From positions 310,001-374,000 of the forward strand of contig NZ_JAEFCB010000001.1 of NCBI RefSeq assembly GCF_016405905.1: 64,000 nt of DNA, given 5' to 3'. This document shows, one piece after another, positions 27,218 through 39,103 of this stretch. This stretch comes from Variovorax sp. IB41. Its GTDB lineage: Bacteria; Pseudomonadota; Gammaproteobacteria; Burkholderiales; Burkholderiaceae_C. The first letter of the stretch is position 1, and each line of letters starts with the position of its first letter. Below the pieces are notes generated by a model. It saw nothing but the letters and a program-made list of their open reading frames with translations. It was not told the origin of the DNA and did no database searches. The position numbers were made by a program, and so were the translations under genes.

Positions 27218-27825
27218 CGGATGCCCTCGCGTTCGGCCACCGAGCGGCGGTCGCGGGTCCAGACCTGCAGCACGAAGTCGTCTTCCTCATGCAAGGCCAG
27301 GCGCGCCAACCCGAGCGCGGCGAGCGCGGCGTGCACGTCCTTCGTGGACAGGCTGCGCTGCGCGAAATCGGGGCGCCAGTCGCAGGCGACCAGCGTGCCG
27401 TCGGCCTCCAGCGTTTCTTCGCAGCACCGGGCCAGGCGCTGCATGTCGTTGCGGTCGAGAAAGTAGCCCAGCTCGCTCAGCACGATGAGGTCGAAGCGGC
27501 CGTCCTCGCGCGGCCAGTCGGCGGGCAGCACGTGCTGCGCGACGCGCACGTTGGGGCGCCCTTCGGTGCGCGTGCGCGCGAGCGCCACGGCATGCGCCGA
27601 GAAATCGCTCGCCAGCAGGTGGTCGCAGCGGTGCGACAGCGCCAGCGTGAGTTCGCCGATGCCGCAGCCCGGCTCGTAGACCCGCCGGTAGCGCGCCTGC
27701 GGCAACGCGGCCAGCAGCAGCGCCCGCTTGCGCGCCTCGTACCAGCGCTCGCGCAGCGCATAAGGGTCTTCGCTGGCCGAATAGAGCGCGTCGAAATACG
27801 GCCGCTGGTCGTTGCCGGTGCTCAC
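27214..27825 (-). CDS. SAM-dependent methyltransferase, NodS-like
   Basis: A 203-residue class I methyltransferase of the NodS group. N-terminal PYFDALYSASEDPYALRERW is characteristic of the group, and motif I reads YEPGCGIGELTLAL. NodS itself N-methylates the deacetylated glucosamine of Nod factors, an attractive parallel given the PIG-L deacetylase directly upstream. It starts at a GTG (27825) that overlaps the PIG-L stop (GTGA); no nearby ATG gives family length. It overlaps the GT2 gene at the other end. Confidence 0.87.
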   Translation of the reverse strand: MSTGNDQRPYFDALYSASEDPYALRERWYEARKRALLLAALPQARYRRVYEPGCGIGELTLALSHRCDHLLASDFSAHAVALARTRTEGRPNVRVAQHVLPADWPREDGRFDLIVLSELGYFLDRNDMQRLARCCEETLEADGTLVACDWRPDFAQRSLSTKDVHAALAALGLARLALHEEDDFVLQVWTRDRRSVAEREGIR

Positions 27826-28580
27826 AGGAAGATCACCTCGAAGGGACGCGCCGCGCGCTGGACGGTGGTGGCGCGCAGCACCGGGCCGGAGCCGGTGGAC
27901 GCATCGCGCCGCAACTGACTGGTGAACGCCTTGACGGCCGCGCGCTTGCGCCGCACGGCCTCTTCGCTGAGCGGGAGCCGGAAGGCGTGCTGCCACGGCA
28001 TGCGCACGTCGCCCGGACGCGACCAGTGCCAACCCCACACGGGCACTTCCGCGAGCCGCGCGCCAGTGCTCGCGGCCGCCAGTGCGCAGGCCTCGCCGGT
28101 CGCCTCGTGGTCGGGGTGGCCGTCGCGGCGCCAGGTGGTGAAGACGACATCGCCGGGGCGCAGCAATGAAACGAGGCGCGCCGCGAGCACGGCGCGCAAC
28201 GCCTTGAGGCCGCCGTCGGGCAGGCCCAGGCGGATCGGTTCGATCGCGAGGCCCAGGCACTGCAGGGCCTTCAAGCTCTCGCGCGGCCGGGTGCGCGCGA
28301 GCCGTTCGACGGGCCATTCGGTCGAGCCCCGGTGGCTGGCGGTGCCGTCGGTGACCGCGATCACCTCGACGGGCCGGCCGCATTCGGCCAGTTGCGCGAG
28401 CAGGCCGCCGACCGAGAGCACCTCGTCGTCGGGGTGCGGCGCGACGACCACGGCGCGGGCGTTCTTCGGGACCAGGTCCTGCGGGGCGATCGCGGGCAGG
28501 CGTGCGAGCCCGGGCCAGCGGCTCCACTCGGCCTCCGTGGTGCCCTCTCCCCGGATGGCGCGTTGCGCTACAGCGTCCAT
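27822..28580 (-). CDS. PIG-L family (GlcNAc-type) deacetylase
   Basis: A 252-residue zinc hydrolase that removes N-acetyl groups from sugars or related amines. The metal motif APHPDDE has His49, Asp51, Asp52 and Glu53, and the second site RDGHPDHEATG supplies the further His ligands. It has no signal peptide, so it is intracellular. It overlaps the acyl-CoA dehydrogenase-like gene by 13 bases and the NodS-like gene by four. In other bacteria PIG-L and NodS-like domains occur fused in one protein, which supports a joint pathway here. Confidence 0.9.
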   Translation of the reverse strand: MDAVAQRAIRGEGTTEAEWSRWPGLARLPAIAPQDLVPKNARAVVVAPHPDDEVLSVGGLLAQLAECGRPVEVIAVTDGTASHRGSTEWPVERLARTRPRESLKALQCLGLAIEPIRLGLPDGGLKALRAVLAARLVSLLRPGDVVFTTWRRDGHPDHEATGEACALAAASTGARLAEVPVWGWHWSRPGDVRMPWQHAFRLPLSEEAVRRKRAAVKAFTSQLRRDASTGSGPVLRATTVQRAARPFEVIFL

Positions 28581-29578
28581 GACGATGGCTCCTCTTGCTC
28601 GTTGGCGGCGAATTGGCCGAGCGCGGCGAGGTCGCGCTCGGCGTGGCTCTGGCGCAGGAACACCGGCAGGTCCGCCATCGCGCGGGCGAAGCGCGGATCG
28701 CGGCACAACGGACCGGCACCGACGGCGCGGCCGGCGTGATGGATCACCTCGTTGGCGGCTTGCTCGACGGCCAGGCGGGCGCGCAAGGCGATGCGCTGCG
28801 CGTTGTCTTGCGGATGGCTGTCGATCCACGCGGCGGCTTCCCGCAGTTGCGCCGCCGCCGCAGTCACTGCGACGTCGATGGCGCCGAGATGCGCGAGGCG
28901 ATGGGCGTCCGGCTTGGGGCCTTTGCGCTGCTGGACCATGCGTGCGATGCCGAGCAAACCGCCGAACCAGCAGGCCGCGATGCCGGCGCCGCCCTGCCAG
29001 AAGCCGGCGCGGCTCACGTAGTCGCCCGGCCGGCCGACCTGCGTGGCCACGGCGCGGTTGAACCGCACGTCGACGCTCGCGCTCGCGGCCATGCCGACGG
29101 CATGCCAGCCGTTCTCGGTCACCCAGACGGCGGGCTGGTCCATGGCGACGGCCGCGAGGCATGGCTCGCCGGACGCATTCCAGCAGCTGACGACGGCGTG
29201 CGAGACGGTTGCTGCGCCCGAGCACCAGGCCTTGGTGCCGGTCAGGCGGCAGTGGCCGTTCGCCTGCGCATCGAACGCGACGCGCGCATCGGGCGGCTCC
29301 GCGCACCACGTGCCCCAGGCTGCGCCCGCAGGCGTGTCCGGCGCGCCGCCGAGCTCGGCCAGGATGGCGAGCGCATCGGTGTGCCCTTCGAACAGCTTCA
29401 CCAGCGAGAGATCGTGCGCCGCCACTTCGGCCAGCACCCGCCAGCGCGCCAGGGTCTGGCCGGCGCCGGGCCTGGGCAGCGCGTCGATGCGCGCATCGAC
29501 CAGATGCTTCAGCGCCAGGTCGCCGCCGTGGCGAAGCTGCAACTGCAGGAGGGCATCGTCGGGGGCGGCTTGAAGCAT
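28568..29578 (-). CDS. Acyl-CoA dehydrogenase-like flavoprotein
   Basis: A 336-residue protein, shorter than the usual 380-400. The middle domain shows CRLTGTKAWCSGAATVSHAV and the FAD-contacting segments, and the C-terminus ends with VFLRQSHAERDLAALGQ, recalling the type 2 C-terminal domain of DszC/flavin hydroxylase-like members. I do not see a clear catalytic Glu of true fatty-acyl dehydrogenases, so the reaction may be a different oxidation. It is the first gene of the four-gene cluster, with start MLQAAPDDALL. Substrate unknown. Confidence 0.82.
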   Translation of the reverse strand: MLQAAPDDALLQLQLRHGGDLALKHLVDARIDALPRPGAGQTLARWRVLAEVAAHDLSLVKLFEGHTDALAILAELGGAPDTPAGAAWGTWCAEPPDARVAFDAQANGHCRLTGTKAWCSGAATVSHAVVSCWNASGEPCLAAVAMDQPAVWVTENGWHAVGMAASASVDVRFNRAVATQVGRPGDYVSRAGFWQGGAGIAACWFGGLLGIARMVQQRKGPKPDAHRLAHLGAIDVAVTAAAAQLREAAAWIDSHPQDNAQRIALRARLAVEQAANEVIHHAGRAVGAGPLCRDPRFARAMADLPVFLRQSHAERDLAALGQFAANEQEEPSSWTL

Positions 29579-29839
29579 GAGAGTGGGACCACGTGAATCG
29601 AAAGAAAAAGAAACTTCGAGCCAAGGTAGGCAAGCCATGCAACGCGAATCGTCGGTGGGCGGCTTTCGCCCGTGTAGGAGGAATTGAGGAACGCCGCTGT
29701 TGCCGCCTATTGCCTGCAGGCGGCGGCCCCGCGCGGCATGACCGACGGACGGGGTCGGCCTCCTCCCACATGACAAGGCCGGCCGCGGGAAGAGAAAGAG
29801 GTTTTTCACCCTCTGACCATCCACACGCAAGGAGCCCTG
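29579..29839. promoter_or_regulatory. Divergent intergenic region
   Basis: This 261-bp gap separates the four-gene cluster (minus) from the small hydrophilic gene (plus). It must contain promoters for both sides. The plus-strand gene has a clear AAGGAG ribosome site at about 29828-29833. I could not define -35/-10 boxes or an operator with confidence. Confidence 0.3.
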
Positions 29840-30067
29840 ATGACGAAGCCCACCACCATCGATACCCGCGACGACGACGCGAACGAACGCGACGACGGCG
29901 ACACCACGCAACCCCCGGCGCACAACAAGGCCGGCCACCAGCAGCCCACCTCCCGCAACGAGCCGCGCCGCACGCCCGAGAGCCGCCACGACCGCGAAAG
30001 CCATGTGGGCGGCGGCAACCAGATCCAGTCCCGCCGGGGAGGCGGGTCGGGAGGCGGTTCGCGATGA
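29840..30067 (+). CDS. Small hydrophilic low-complexity protein
   Basis: A 75-residue protein very rich in Asp, Arg, Pro, Gln and Gly, with no hydrophobic core (DTRDDDANERDDGD at 8-21; Gly/Ser/Arg tail). I do not recognise a family; it is probably intrinsically disordered. Coding status is supported by an AAGGAG site seven bases before the ATG and by its stop overlapping the next ATG (ATGA) of the copper-storage gene, a typical coupled arrangement. It may be a stress or accessory protein of that gene. Confidence 0.6.
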   Translation: MTKPTTIDTRDDDANERDDGDTTQPPAHNKAGHQQPTSRNEPRRTPESRHDRESHVGGGNQIQSRRGGGSGGGSR

Positions 30068-30393
30068 CGCCGTCGGACTTCTCGCGCTGCATCGCGCTGT
30101 GCAACGCCTGCGCCGCGGCCTGTAACTACTGCGCCGCCGCATGCATCAAGGAGGCGTCGGACACCATGTCGCGCTGCATCGCGCTCGACCTGGATTGCGC
30201 GGCGATGTGCACCACCGCCGCCGGCGCCATGGCGCGCGGCAGCGAAAACGCGGGCCTCTTCTGCAGCCTGTGCGCCGACATCTGCCGGCTCTGCGCCGCC
30301 GAGTGCGGCACGCACGACATGGACCACTGCCAGCGCTGCGCCGAGGCCTGCAGGCAATGCGAAACGGAATGCCAGCGCATGGCGACCGTCTGA
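30064..30393 (+). CDS. Four-helix-bundle copper-storage protein, Csp3-like
   Basis: A 109-residue protein with 19 cysteines spaced as CxxC and CxxxC along four helices (from Cys9 to Cys103), the pattern of Csp proteins that fill a helix bundle with many Cu(I) ions. There is no signal peptide, so it resembles cytosolic Csp3 rather than exported Csp1. Start ATG 30064 overlaps the preceding stop; its own stop TGA overlaps the UdgX start. No copper exporter or CueR-like gene is near. Confidence 0.88.
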   Translation: MTPSDFSRCIALCNACAAACNYCAAACIKEASDTMSRCIALDLDCAAMCTTAAGAMARGSENAGLFCSLCADICRLCAAECGTHDMDHCQRCAEACRQCETECQRMATV

Positions 30394-31058
30394 TGACCTC
30401 GGCCACTATCGCCCTGCATGAACTGGCCCGGGCGACCGATGCCTGCCGCGAGTGCCCGCTCGGCGCGCACGCGACGCAGTCCGTGTTCGGCGAAGGGCCG
30501 GTGCACGCCCGGCTCATGGTGGTCGGCGAGCAGCCGGGCGACAAGGAGGACCTGGAGGGCCGGCCTTTCGTCGGCCCGGCCGGGCGGCTGTTCGATCGCG
30601 CGGTGGCCGAACTGGGCTGGTCGCGCGACAAGCTCTACGTGACCAACGCGGTGAAGCATTTCAAGTACGAGCTGCGCGGCAAGCGCCGCATCCACAAGAC
30701 GCCCGCCCAGCGCGAGGCCGAGGCCTGCCACCACTGGCTGGAAAGCGAGATCGCGCTGGTGAAGCCAGAGGCGCTCGTCGCCCTGGGCGGTGTCGCGGCG
30801 CGCTCGCTGCTCGGGCGCCATGTGGCGGTGATGAGCGAGCGCGGCCGCTGGCACGAAGACGCCGAGGGCCGCCGCGTGCTCGTGACGCTGCACCCGTCGG
30901 CGCTGCTGCGGGGCGATCCTGCGCAGAAGGAAGCGGCGTGGAAGGCGTGGCTGCACGACCTGTCGCTGGCCTCGGAAGTGCTCGACAAAACGCCATCGCC
31001 CGCGCGAAAGAAACCCCGCGCCACGCACGCACCAAGGCGCACGGCGGCAACGGCCTGA
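30393..31058 (+). CDS. udgX: UdgX-type uracil-DNA glycosylase
   Basis: A 221-residue family 4 uracil-DNA glycosylase of the UdgX group. Motif 1 is GEQPGDKED at 45-53, followed by FVGPAGRLFD. The UdgX-specific loop KRRIH at 97-101 carries His101, which in characterised UdgX forms a covalent bond to the DNA at the uracil site. Cys18, Cys21 and Cys112 are probable Fe-S ligands. Motif 3 HPSALLR is intact. The C-terminus is a basic, Pro/Ala-rich tail. It overlaps the copper-storage gene by one base and converges on AlkB with a three-base gap. Confidence 0.92.
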   Translation: MTSATIALHELARATDACRECPLGAHATQSVFGEGPVHARLMVVGEQPGDKEDLEGRPFVGPAGRLFDRAVAELGWSRDKLYVTNAVKHFKYELRGKRRIHKTPAQREAEACHHWLESEIALVKPEALVALGGVAARSLLGRHVAVMSERGRWHEDAEGRRVLVTLHPSALLRGDPAQKEAAWKAWLHDLSLASEVLDKTPSPARKKPRATHAPRRTAATA

Positions 31059-31061
31059 GGA

Positions 31062-31682
31062 TCAACGACGTCCGCGAGACGGCGTGCGCAGCGTGATCGA
31101 GTAGCGCAACGCTTCGGTCGGCGCAATCGCGTGCCGCCAGGCCCACCGCGCCGGACCGCGCAGCAAATAGATCGAACGCGGCTCGATCAGGAACTGCACG
31201 TTGCCCGCGTCCGAAGTCGACGCCCCGCCCGGTCGGTACGGCCGGAACTGCATCACCGCGTCGCCTTGCAGCGAGACGCCCACGATGTCCTCGAAATCCG
31301 GCACGTCGCGGTGCCAGCCGAGCGGCGTGCCGGGCTGGTATTCGGCGATCAGCATGTGGGTGAGTTCCTCGGGCGCGACGCCGAGCCATGCGGCCGCCTT
31401 CGCCCGCAGCGGATGCAGCGCCTCGGGCAGCGGCGCGCCGGGCTTCAGGCGATTCGTGTCGAAGTCGTAGCTCCCGCCGAAGCTGATGCCGCGTCGGCGC
31501 GCGGTGTATTCCTTGTAGCGCATCTCCTTGAGCGGCAGCGCCTTCACGATACGCAGCAACCCGGCCTCTTCGTTGCGCGACAGGAATTCGCGCTCGTAGT
31601 GCAGGCCCTCGACAACGGCCGCGGGCGCGCCGCCGAAGAGGTCGTCCTGCCCCGCGTGTTCGAGGCGTCTAGCGGCGCGCAT
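31062..31682 (-). CDS. AlkB-like 2-oxoglutarate/Fe(II) dioxygenase
   Basis: A 206-residue enzyme that repairs N-alkylated bases by oxidative demethylation. The iron site is visible as HRD (GWHRDVPDFED) plus the distal His in WRHAI, and the 2-oxoglutarate-binding pair lies in RYSITLRTP. The substrate lid segment ARRRGISFGGSYDF is typical of AlkB/ALKBH. It begins inside the last 14 bases of the nuclease-helicase gene and is probably transcribed with it from the SOS-box promoter. Confidence 0.92.
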   Translation of the reverse strand: MRAARRLEHAGQDDLFGGAPAAVVEGLHYEREFLSRNEEAGLLRIVKALPLKEMRYKEYTARRRGISFGGSYDFDTNRLKPGAPLPEALHPLRAKAAAWLGVAPEELTHMLIAEYQPGTPLGWHRDVPDFEDIVGVSLQGDAVMQFRPYRPGGASTSDAGNVQFLIEPRSIYLLRGPARWAWRHAIAPTEALRYSITLRTPSRGRR

Positions 31683-34005
31683 CGCCGGCCCTCCCCACCT
31701 GCACGTGCCACCAGCGCGGCAGCAGCTCGCGGATTTCCGTGCGCGCGAAGCGGTCGTCCAGGAGGTGCAGCACGCCCCGGTCTTCCTCGGTGCGGATCAC
31801 GCGACCGGCCGCCTGCACCACCTTCTGCAGCCCCGGATAGAGATAGGTGTACTCGTAGCCCTTGCCGAAGCGCGACTGCATGCGCTCGCGCGTGATCTCG
31901 TTGAGCGCGTTGTACTGCGGCAGCCCCAGGCTCGCGACGAAGGCGCCGACCAGGCGGCTGCCCGGCAGGTCGATGCCCTCGCCGAACGCGCCGCCGAGCA
32001 CCGCGAAACCGATGCCCCGGCCGCCTTCCTCGAAGCGCGCGATGAAGCCGTGGCGGTCGGCCTCGAGCATGCCGCGCGTCTGCGTCCACACGGGCACGCC
32101 GGGGTGCCGCGCCGAGAAGGCGGCGCGGGCGCTCTCCAGGTATTCGAAGCTGCTGAAGAAGGCCAGGTAGTTGCCGGGCATGCGCTCGAACTGCGCGCCG
32201 ATGATGCCCGCGACATTGCCCAGCGACCCGGCGCGGTCGCGAAAGCGCGTGGAGACGTCCATCGCCACTTCCACGCGCAGTTGCTGGCTGTGGAACGGCG
32301 AGGCCACATCGAGCAGCGCGGTGTCCGCCGGCAGGCCGAGCGCGTCGCGGTAGAAGGCGAACGGCGAGAGCGTGCCCGAGAAGCAGGTGACCGACACCGC
32401 ATCCGCGAAGCGGCCTTCCAGGAACGCCGCGGGCACGAGGTTGCGGATGGCCAGGGTGCGGTCCTGTTGCGTGGCGCCCATGCCCAGGCCCAGCGTGCGC
32501 TCGAACACCGAGTGGTCGCCGAACACCTCGGCCAAACGCGCGAAGTGCAGCGCATCGAAGAAAAAGCGTTGCAGCGGACCCTGCGCGGCCTCGGGCTTGG
32601 CGGCGAAGTACTCGGCCATGGCGGTGTTGGCGGCCTGCAGCGCGCGCACGAAACGCTCGGGAATCTCGTCGGCGGTTTCGTAGTTGTCGGTCTGCGATTG
32701 CTGCACGGTGTCCCACTCGCGAAAGAGCCGCGCGAGCGGGCCCCGCACCGGAGCGGGCGCGATGCGGTGCGCCTCCTCGAGCGCCCCGCCTTCGAGCTGC
32801 GCGGTGTACATGCCGCGCGCCCGCTCCAGCAGGTTGTGGGCCTCGTCCACCAGCACCGCGACGCGCCAGCCCGCGTCCTTCATGGTGCCGAAGAGGAAGG
32901 CGCTGCCGTCGAAGTAGTAGTTGTAGTCGCCCACGATCACGTCGCTCCAGTGCGCCATTTCCTGCGCGAGGAAATAGGAGCACACCGTGTGCTGCAGCGC
33001 GACCTGCCGCAGCGCCTGCCGGTCGAGCCAGCGGACCTGTGCGGCCTCGATGCGGGCGGCGGGCAGGCGGTCGTAGAAGCCCTTGGCGAGCGGGCAGGAG
33101 TCGCCGTTGCAGGCGCGGTCGGGGTACTCGCAGACCTTCTCGCGCGCCGCGAGTTCGAGCACGCGCGGCTGCGCGCCGTCCGCTGCACAGCCCTTGCCCA
33201 GCACCCGCAGCGCATCGAGCGCCACCGGGCGGCCGGAGGTCTTGGCGGTGAGGAAGAAAACCTTGTCCAGCTTCCCTGCCGCACGCGCCTTGAGCAGCGG
33301 GAAGATGGTGGCCAGCGTCTTGCCGATGCCCGTCGGCGCCTGCGCCATCAGGCAGCGCCCGCCGGCCGCCGCGCGGTAGACGGCTTCGGCCAGTTCGCGC
33401 TGGCCGGTGCGGAAGGACGCGTGCGGGAATGCGAGCTGCGCCAGTGCTCGGTCGAGCGCGCCGTGGTGGTCGGCCTCCTGCTGCGCCCAGGCGGCGTAGC
33501 GATCGCACAGCGATTCGAAGTACTCCCGCAGCGCGTCCCAGGTGTGGCGCTCTTCGAGCACGGTTTCCTCGCCGGTGGCCAGGTCGAGGTAGACGAGCGC
33601 GACCGTCATCTGCGCATGCCCGTGCTGCTCGCACAGCATCCAGCCGTAGGTGCGGGCCTGCGCCCAGTGCAGCGCGCGGTGGTTGCCGCGGATGGCGTCG
33701 AAGTCGCCGCGGAAGGTCTTGATTTCTTCCACGCGCGGTTCGCCGGGCTCGTAGCCGTCGGCGCGGCCGCGAACGCGCAGCGCGCCGTGCCGGGATTCGA
33801 GCGACACCTCGCTCTGGTAGCCGCCGCCGCGCCGCCCCTGCACCAGCGCGTGGCCGGCCATGCCTTCGAGCGCGCTGGGCGCGGGCACGAAGCGCAGGTC
33901 CAGGTCGCCCGCCTTCGCGCCGAAAGCGCAAAGCGCCTTGACGGAAACGACGTATGCAGCGGGGGCCATGTCTGGCGAAGTGGAGGTGGAGGAAGCCGGG
34001 GCCAT
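31669..34005 (-). CDS. XPD/DinG-like Fe-S helicase with N-terminal Cas4/RecB-type nuclease domain
   Basis: A 778-residue fusion. Residues about 40-135 form a PD-(D/E)XK nuclease: Asp83, Glu94-Ile-Lys96 and the Q-xxx-Y motif (Gln116, Tyr120). The helicase part has Walker A APTGIGKT at 223-230, four Cys for a 4Fe-4S cluster (292, 299, 304, 342), DEAH at 387-390, and motif VI QAAGRVIRTEED. It should unwind and cut DNA intermediates. The ATG at 34005 is preferred; ATG 33969 and GTG 34017 are alternatives, but the GTG lies in a LexA box. AlkB follows in the same operon. Confidence 0.9.
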   Translation of the reverse strand: MAPASSTSTSPDMAPAAYVVSVKALCAFGAKAGDLDLRFVPAPSALEGMAGHALVQGRRGGGYQSEVSLESRHGALRVRGRADGYEPGEPRVEEIKTFRGDFDAIRGNHRALHWAQARTYGWMLCEQHGHAQMTVALVYLDLATGEETVLEERHTWDALREYFESLCDRYAAWAQQEADHHGALDRALAQLAFPHASFRTGQRELAEAVYRAAAGGRCLMAQAPTGIGKTLATIFPLLKARAAGKLDKVFFLTAKTSGRPVALDALRVLGKGCAADGAQPRVLELAAREKVCEYPDRACNGDSCPLAKGFYDRLPAARIEAAQVRWLDRQALRQVALQHTVCSYFLAQEMAHWSDVIVGDYNYYFDGSAFLFGTMKDAGWRVAVLVDEAHNLLERARGMYTAQLEGGALEEAHRIAPAPVRGPLARLFREWDTVQQSQTDNYETADEIPERFVRALQAANTAMAEYFAAKPEAAQGPLQRFFFDALHFARLAEVFGDHSVFERTLGLGMGATQQDRTLAIRNLVPAAFLEGRFADAVSVTCFSGTLSPFAFYRDALGLPADTALLDVASPFHSQQLRVEVAMDVSTRFRDRAGSLGNVAGIIGAQFERMPGNYLAFFSSFEYLESARAAFSARHPGVPVWTQTRGMLEADRHGFIARFEEGGRGIGFAVLGGAFGEGIDLPGSRLVGAFVASLGLPQYNALNEITRERMQSRFGKGYEYTYLYPGLQKVVQAAGRVIRTEEDRGVLHLLDDRFARTEIRELLPRWWHVQVGRAGDARR

Positions 34006-34016
34006 CTCTCGGATCA

Positions 34017-34032
34017 CTGTATGAAACTACAG
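34017..34032 (-). promoter_or_regulatory. LexA (SOS) box of the nuclease-helicase/AlkB operon
   Basis: On the minus strand the sequence is CTGTAGTTTCATACAG, an exact CTGT-N8-ACAG LexA site, extended outward as TA...TG. It overlaps a good -10 element TATACT (plus-strand positions 34031-34036) and lies 12 bases before the preferred ATG, so bound LexA would block the promoter. This fits the repair functions of both downstream genes. Confidence 0.8.
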
Positions 34033-34114
34033 TATAACGAGTGAGAAGGTGTTGCCGTTGAGGTTCAATCCAACGTCTCGGGGTCTTCTCCGACAGGACG
34101 ACCCTCCCTTTTCG

Positions 34115-34135
34115 GCAAAACTTGACAAGTTTTGC
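34115..34135. promoter_or_regulatory. Perfect 10-1-10 palindrome upstream of the hybrid kinase
   Basis: Arms GCAAAACTTG and CAAGTTTTGC flank a single A, a perfect dyad in the 117-bp gap between the SOS-controlled helicase and the hybrid kinase gene, ending 14 bases before the kinase ATG. A TTGACA hexamer falls inside it. A dimeric repressor or activator site is the simplest reading. Confidence 0.65.
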
Positions 34136-34149
34136 TTACAAATGTGCCG

Positions 34150-37643
<3,494 letters not shown>

Positions 37644-37647
<4 letters not shown>

Positions 37648-38501
37648 CCGACAAACCGCCTTCGCCACCCTCGCCGCTTCAGCCGCTGAGCGACACCGAG
37701 ATCGAGCTGCGCCTCCTCATGGAGGCCATCTACCTCAAGTACAGCTACGACTTTCGCAACTACACGACCGCCTCGCAGAAGCGCCGCGTGCTCTATGCGC
37801 TCGAGCAGCTCGGGCTGCCGAGCATCTCGGCGCTGCAGGAAAAAGTGCTGCGCGATGCGAGCCTCTTCGGCCGGCTGCTGCAATTCCTGACGATCCCGGT
37901 GAGCGAGATGTTCCGCGACCCGGCGTACTTTCTCGCGCTGCGCGAGCACGTGGTGCCGATCCTGCACACCTACCCGTCGGTCAAGGTGTGGGTGGCGGGC
38001 TGCAGCACCGGCGAGGAGGTGTTCTCGCTCGCGATCCTGCTGCGGGAGGAAGGGCTTCTGGAGCGCACGCAGATCTACGCGACCGACATCAACCCGGCCT
38101 CGCTCGAGAAGGCGCGCCAGGGCATCTTTCCGCTCGAGGCCATTCGCGGCTACACCACCAACTACCAGCGCGCGGGCGGGCGCAGTGCGTTTTCCGATTA
38201 CTACACCGCCGCCTACGACGCCGCCCGCTTCGACCCCACGCTGTGCGCCGACGTGATCTTCGCGGACCACAGCCTGGCCACCGACAGCGTGTTCGCCGAG
38301 ACGCAGCTGGTGTCGTGCCGCAACGTGCTCATCTACTTCAACCGGCTGCTGCAGGACCGCGCGCTCGGGCTCTTTCACGAGTCGCTGTCGCACCGCGGCT
38401 TTCTCGGGCTGGGGTCGAAAGAGAGCATCGATTTCTCCGCATACGCGGACCGCTTCGCGCCCCACGCGCGCGCCGAGCGCATCTACCGCAAGGCGACATG
38501 A
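37644..38501 (+). CDS. CheR-type protein-glutamate methyltransferase
   Basis: A 285-residue SAM-dependent methyltransferase of the CheR family, with N-terminal helical domain (IYLKYSYDFRNYTTASQKRR), SAM motif VAGCSTGEEVFSLA, ATDINPASLEKAR, and SCRNVLIYFN. It starts at a GTG overlapping the kinase stop (GTGA). CheR normally methylates chemoreceptors, but no receptor gene is present, so the target may be the kinase coiled coil or an orphan receptor elsewhere. Confidence 0.92.
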
Positions 38502-39103
38502 CGGCACCGACCCGTTCCCTCACCCGCAAGCGCGTGGACGCTGTCGTGATCGGCGCCTCGGCCGGCGGCATCGATGCGTTGCTGGTGCTGCTGGCGGACC
38601 TGCCCGCGAGCTGGCGCATCCCGATGACCGTGGTGCTGCACCTGCCCGAGAACCACGACAGCCACTTGGCCGAGATCTTCGCGCTGCGCCTGCCGATCGC
38701 CGTGCGCGAGGCGGCCGACAAGATGCCGCTCGTGGCCGGCAGCCTCTACTTCGCGCCGCCGGGCTATCACCTGTCGATCGAGCGCGAGCGCTGTTTCTCG
38801 CTCAGCTGCGAGGCGCCGGTGCTGTTTTCGCGGCCGTCCATCGACGTGCTGATGGCCTCGGCCGCCGACGCCTACGGCCCCGCGCTGGCCGGTTTTCTCC
38901 TGACCGGCGCCAACGACGACGGCGCCGAAGGCCTGTACCGCATCCACCTGGCCGGCGGCCTTACCGCCGTGCAGGAACCGAAAGAAGCCCTGATTTCCAT
39001 CATGCCCAACGCCGCCATCGCGCGACACGCCCCCGACCACGTCCTGCCGCTGCGCGATCTTCGCGCCCTGCTCCTGCAACTGGAGGCCGCCCATGCCCAT
39101 TGA
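38498..39103 (+). CDS. CheB-type protein-glutamate methylesterase, stand-alone
   Basis: A 201-residue methylesterase domain without the receiver domain of classical CheB. The triad is visible as Ser in GASAGGIDAL, His in VVLHLPENH and Asp in LTGANDDGAEG. It removes methyl groups added by CheR, so the two form a reversible methylation pair. It overlaps CheR by four bases and the next gene by 11. Lack of a receiver means its activity must be set by partner proteins or expression. Confidence 0.91.
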   Translation: MTAPTRSLTRKRVDAVVIGASAGGIDALLVLLADLPASWRIPMTVVLHLPENHDSHLAEIFALRLPIAVREAADKMPLVAGSLYFAPPGYHLSIERERCFSLSCEAPVLFSRPSIDVLMASAADAYGPALAGFLLTGANDDGAEGLYRIHLAGGLTAVQEPKEALISIMPNAAIARHAPDHVLPLRDLRALLLQLEAAHAH

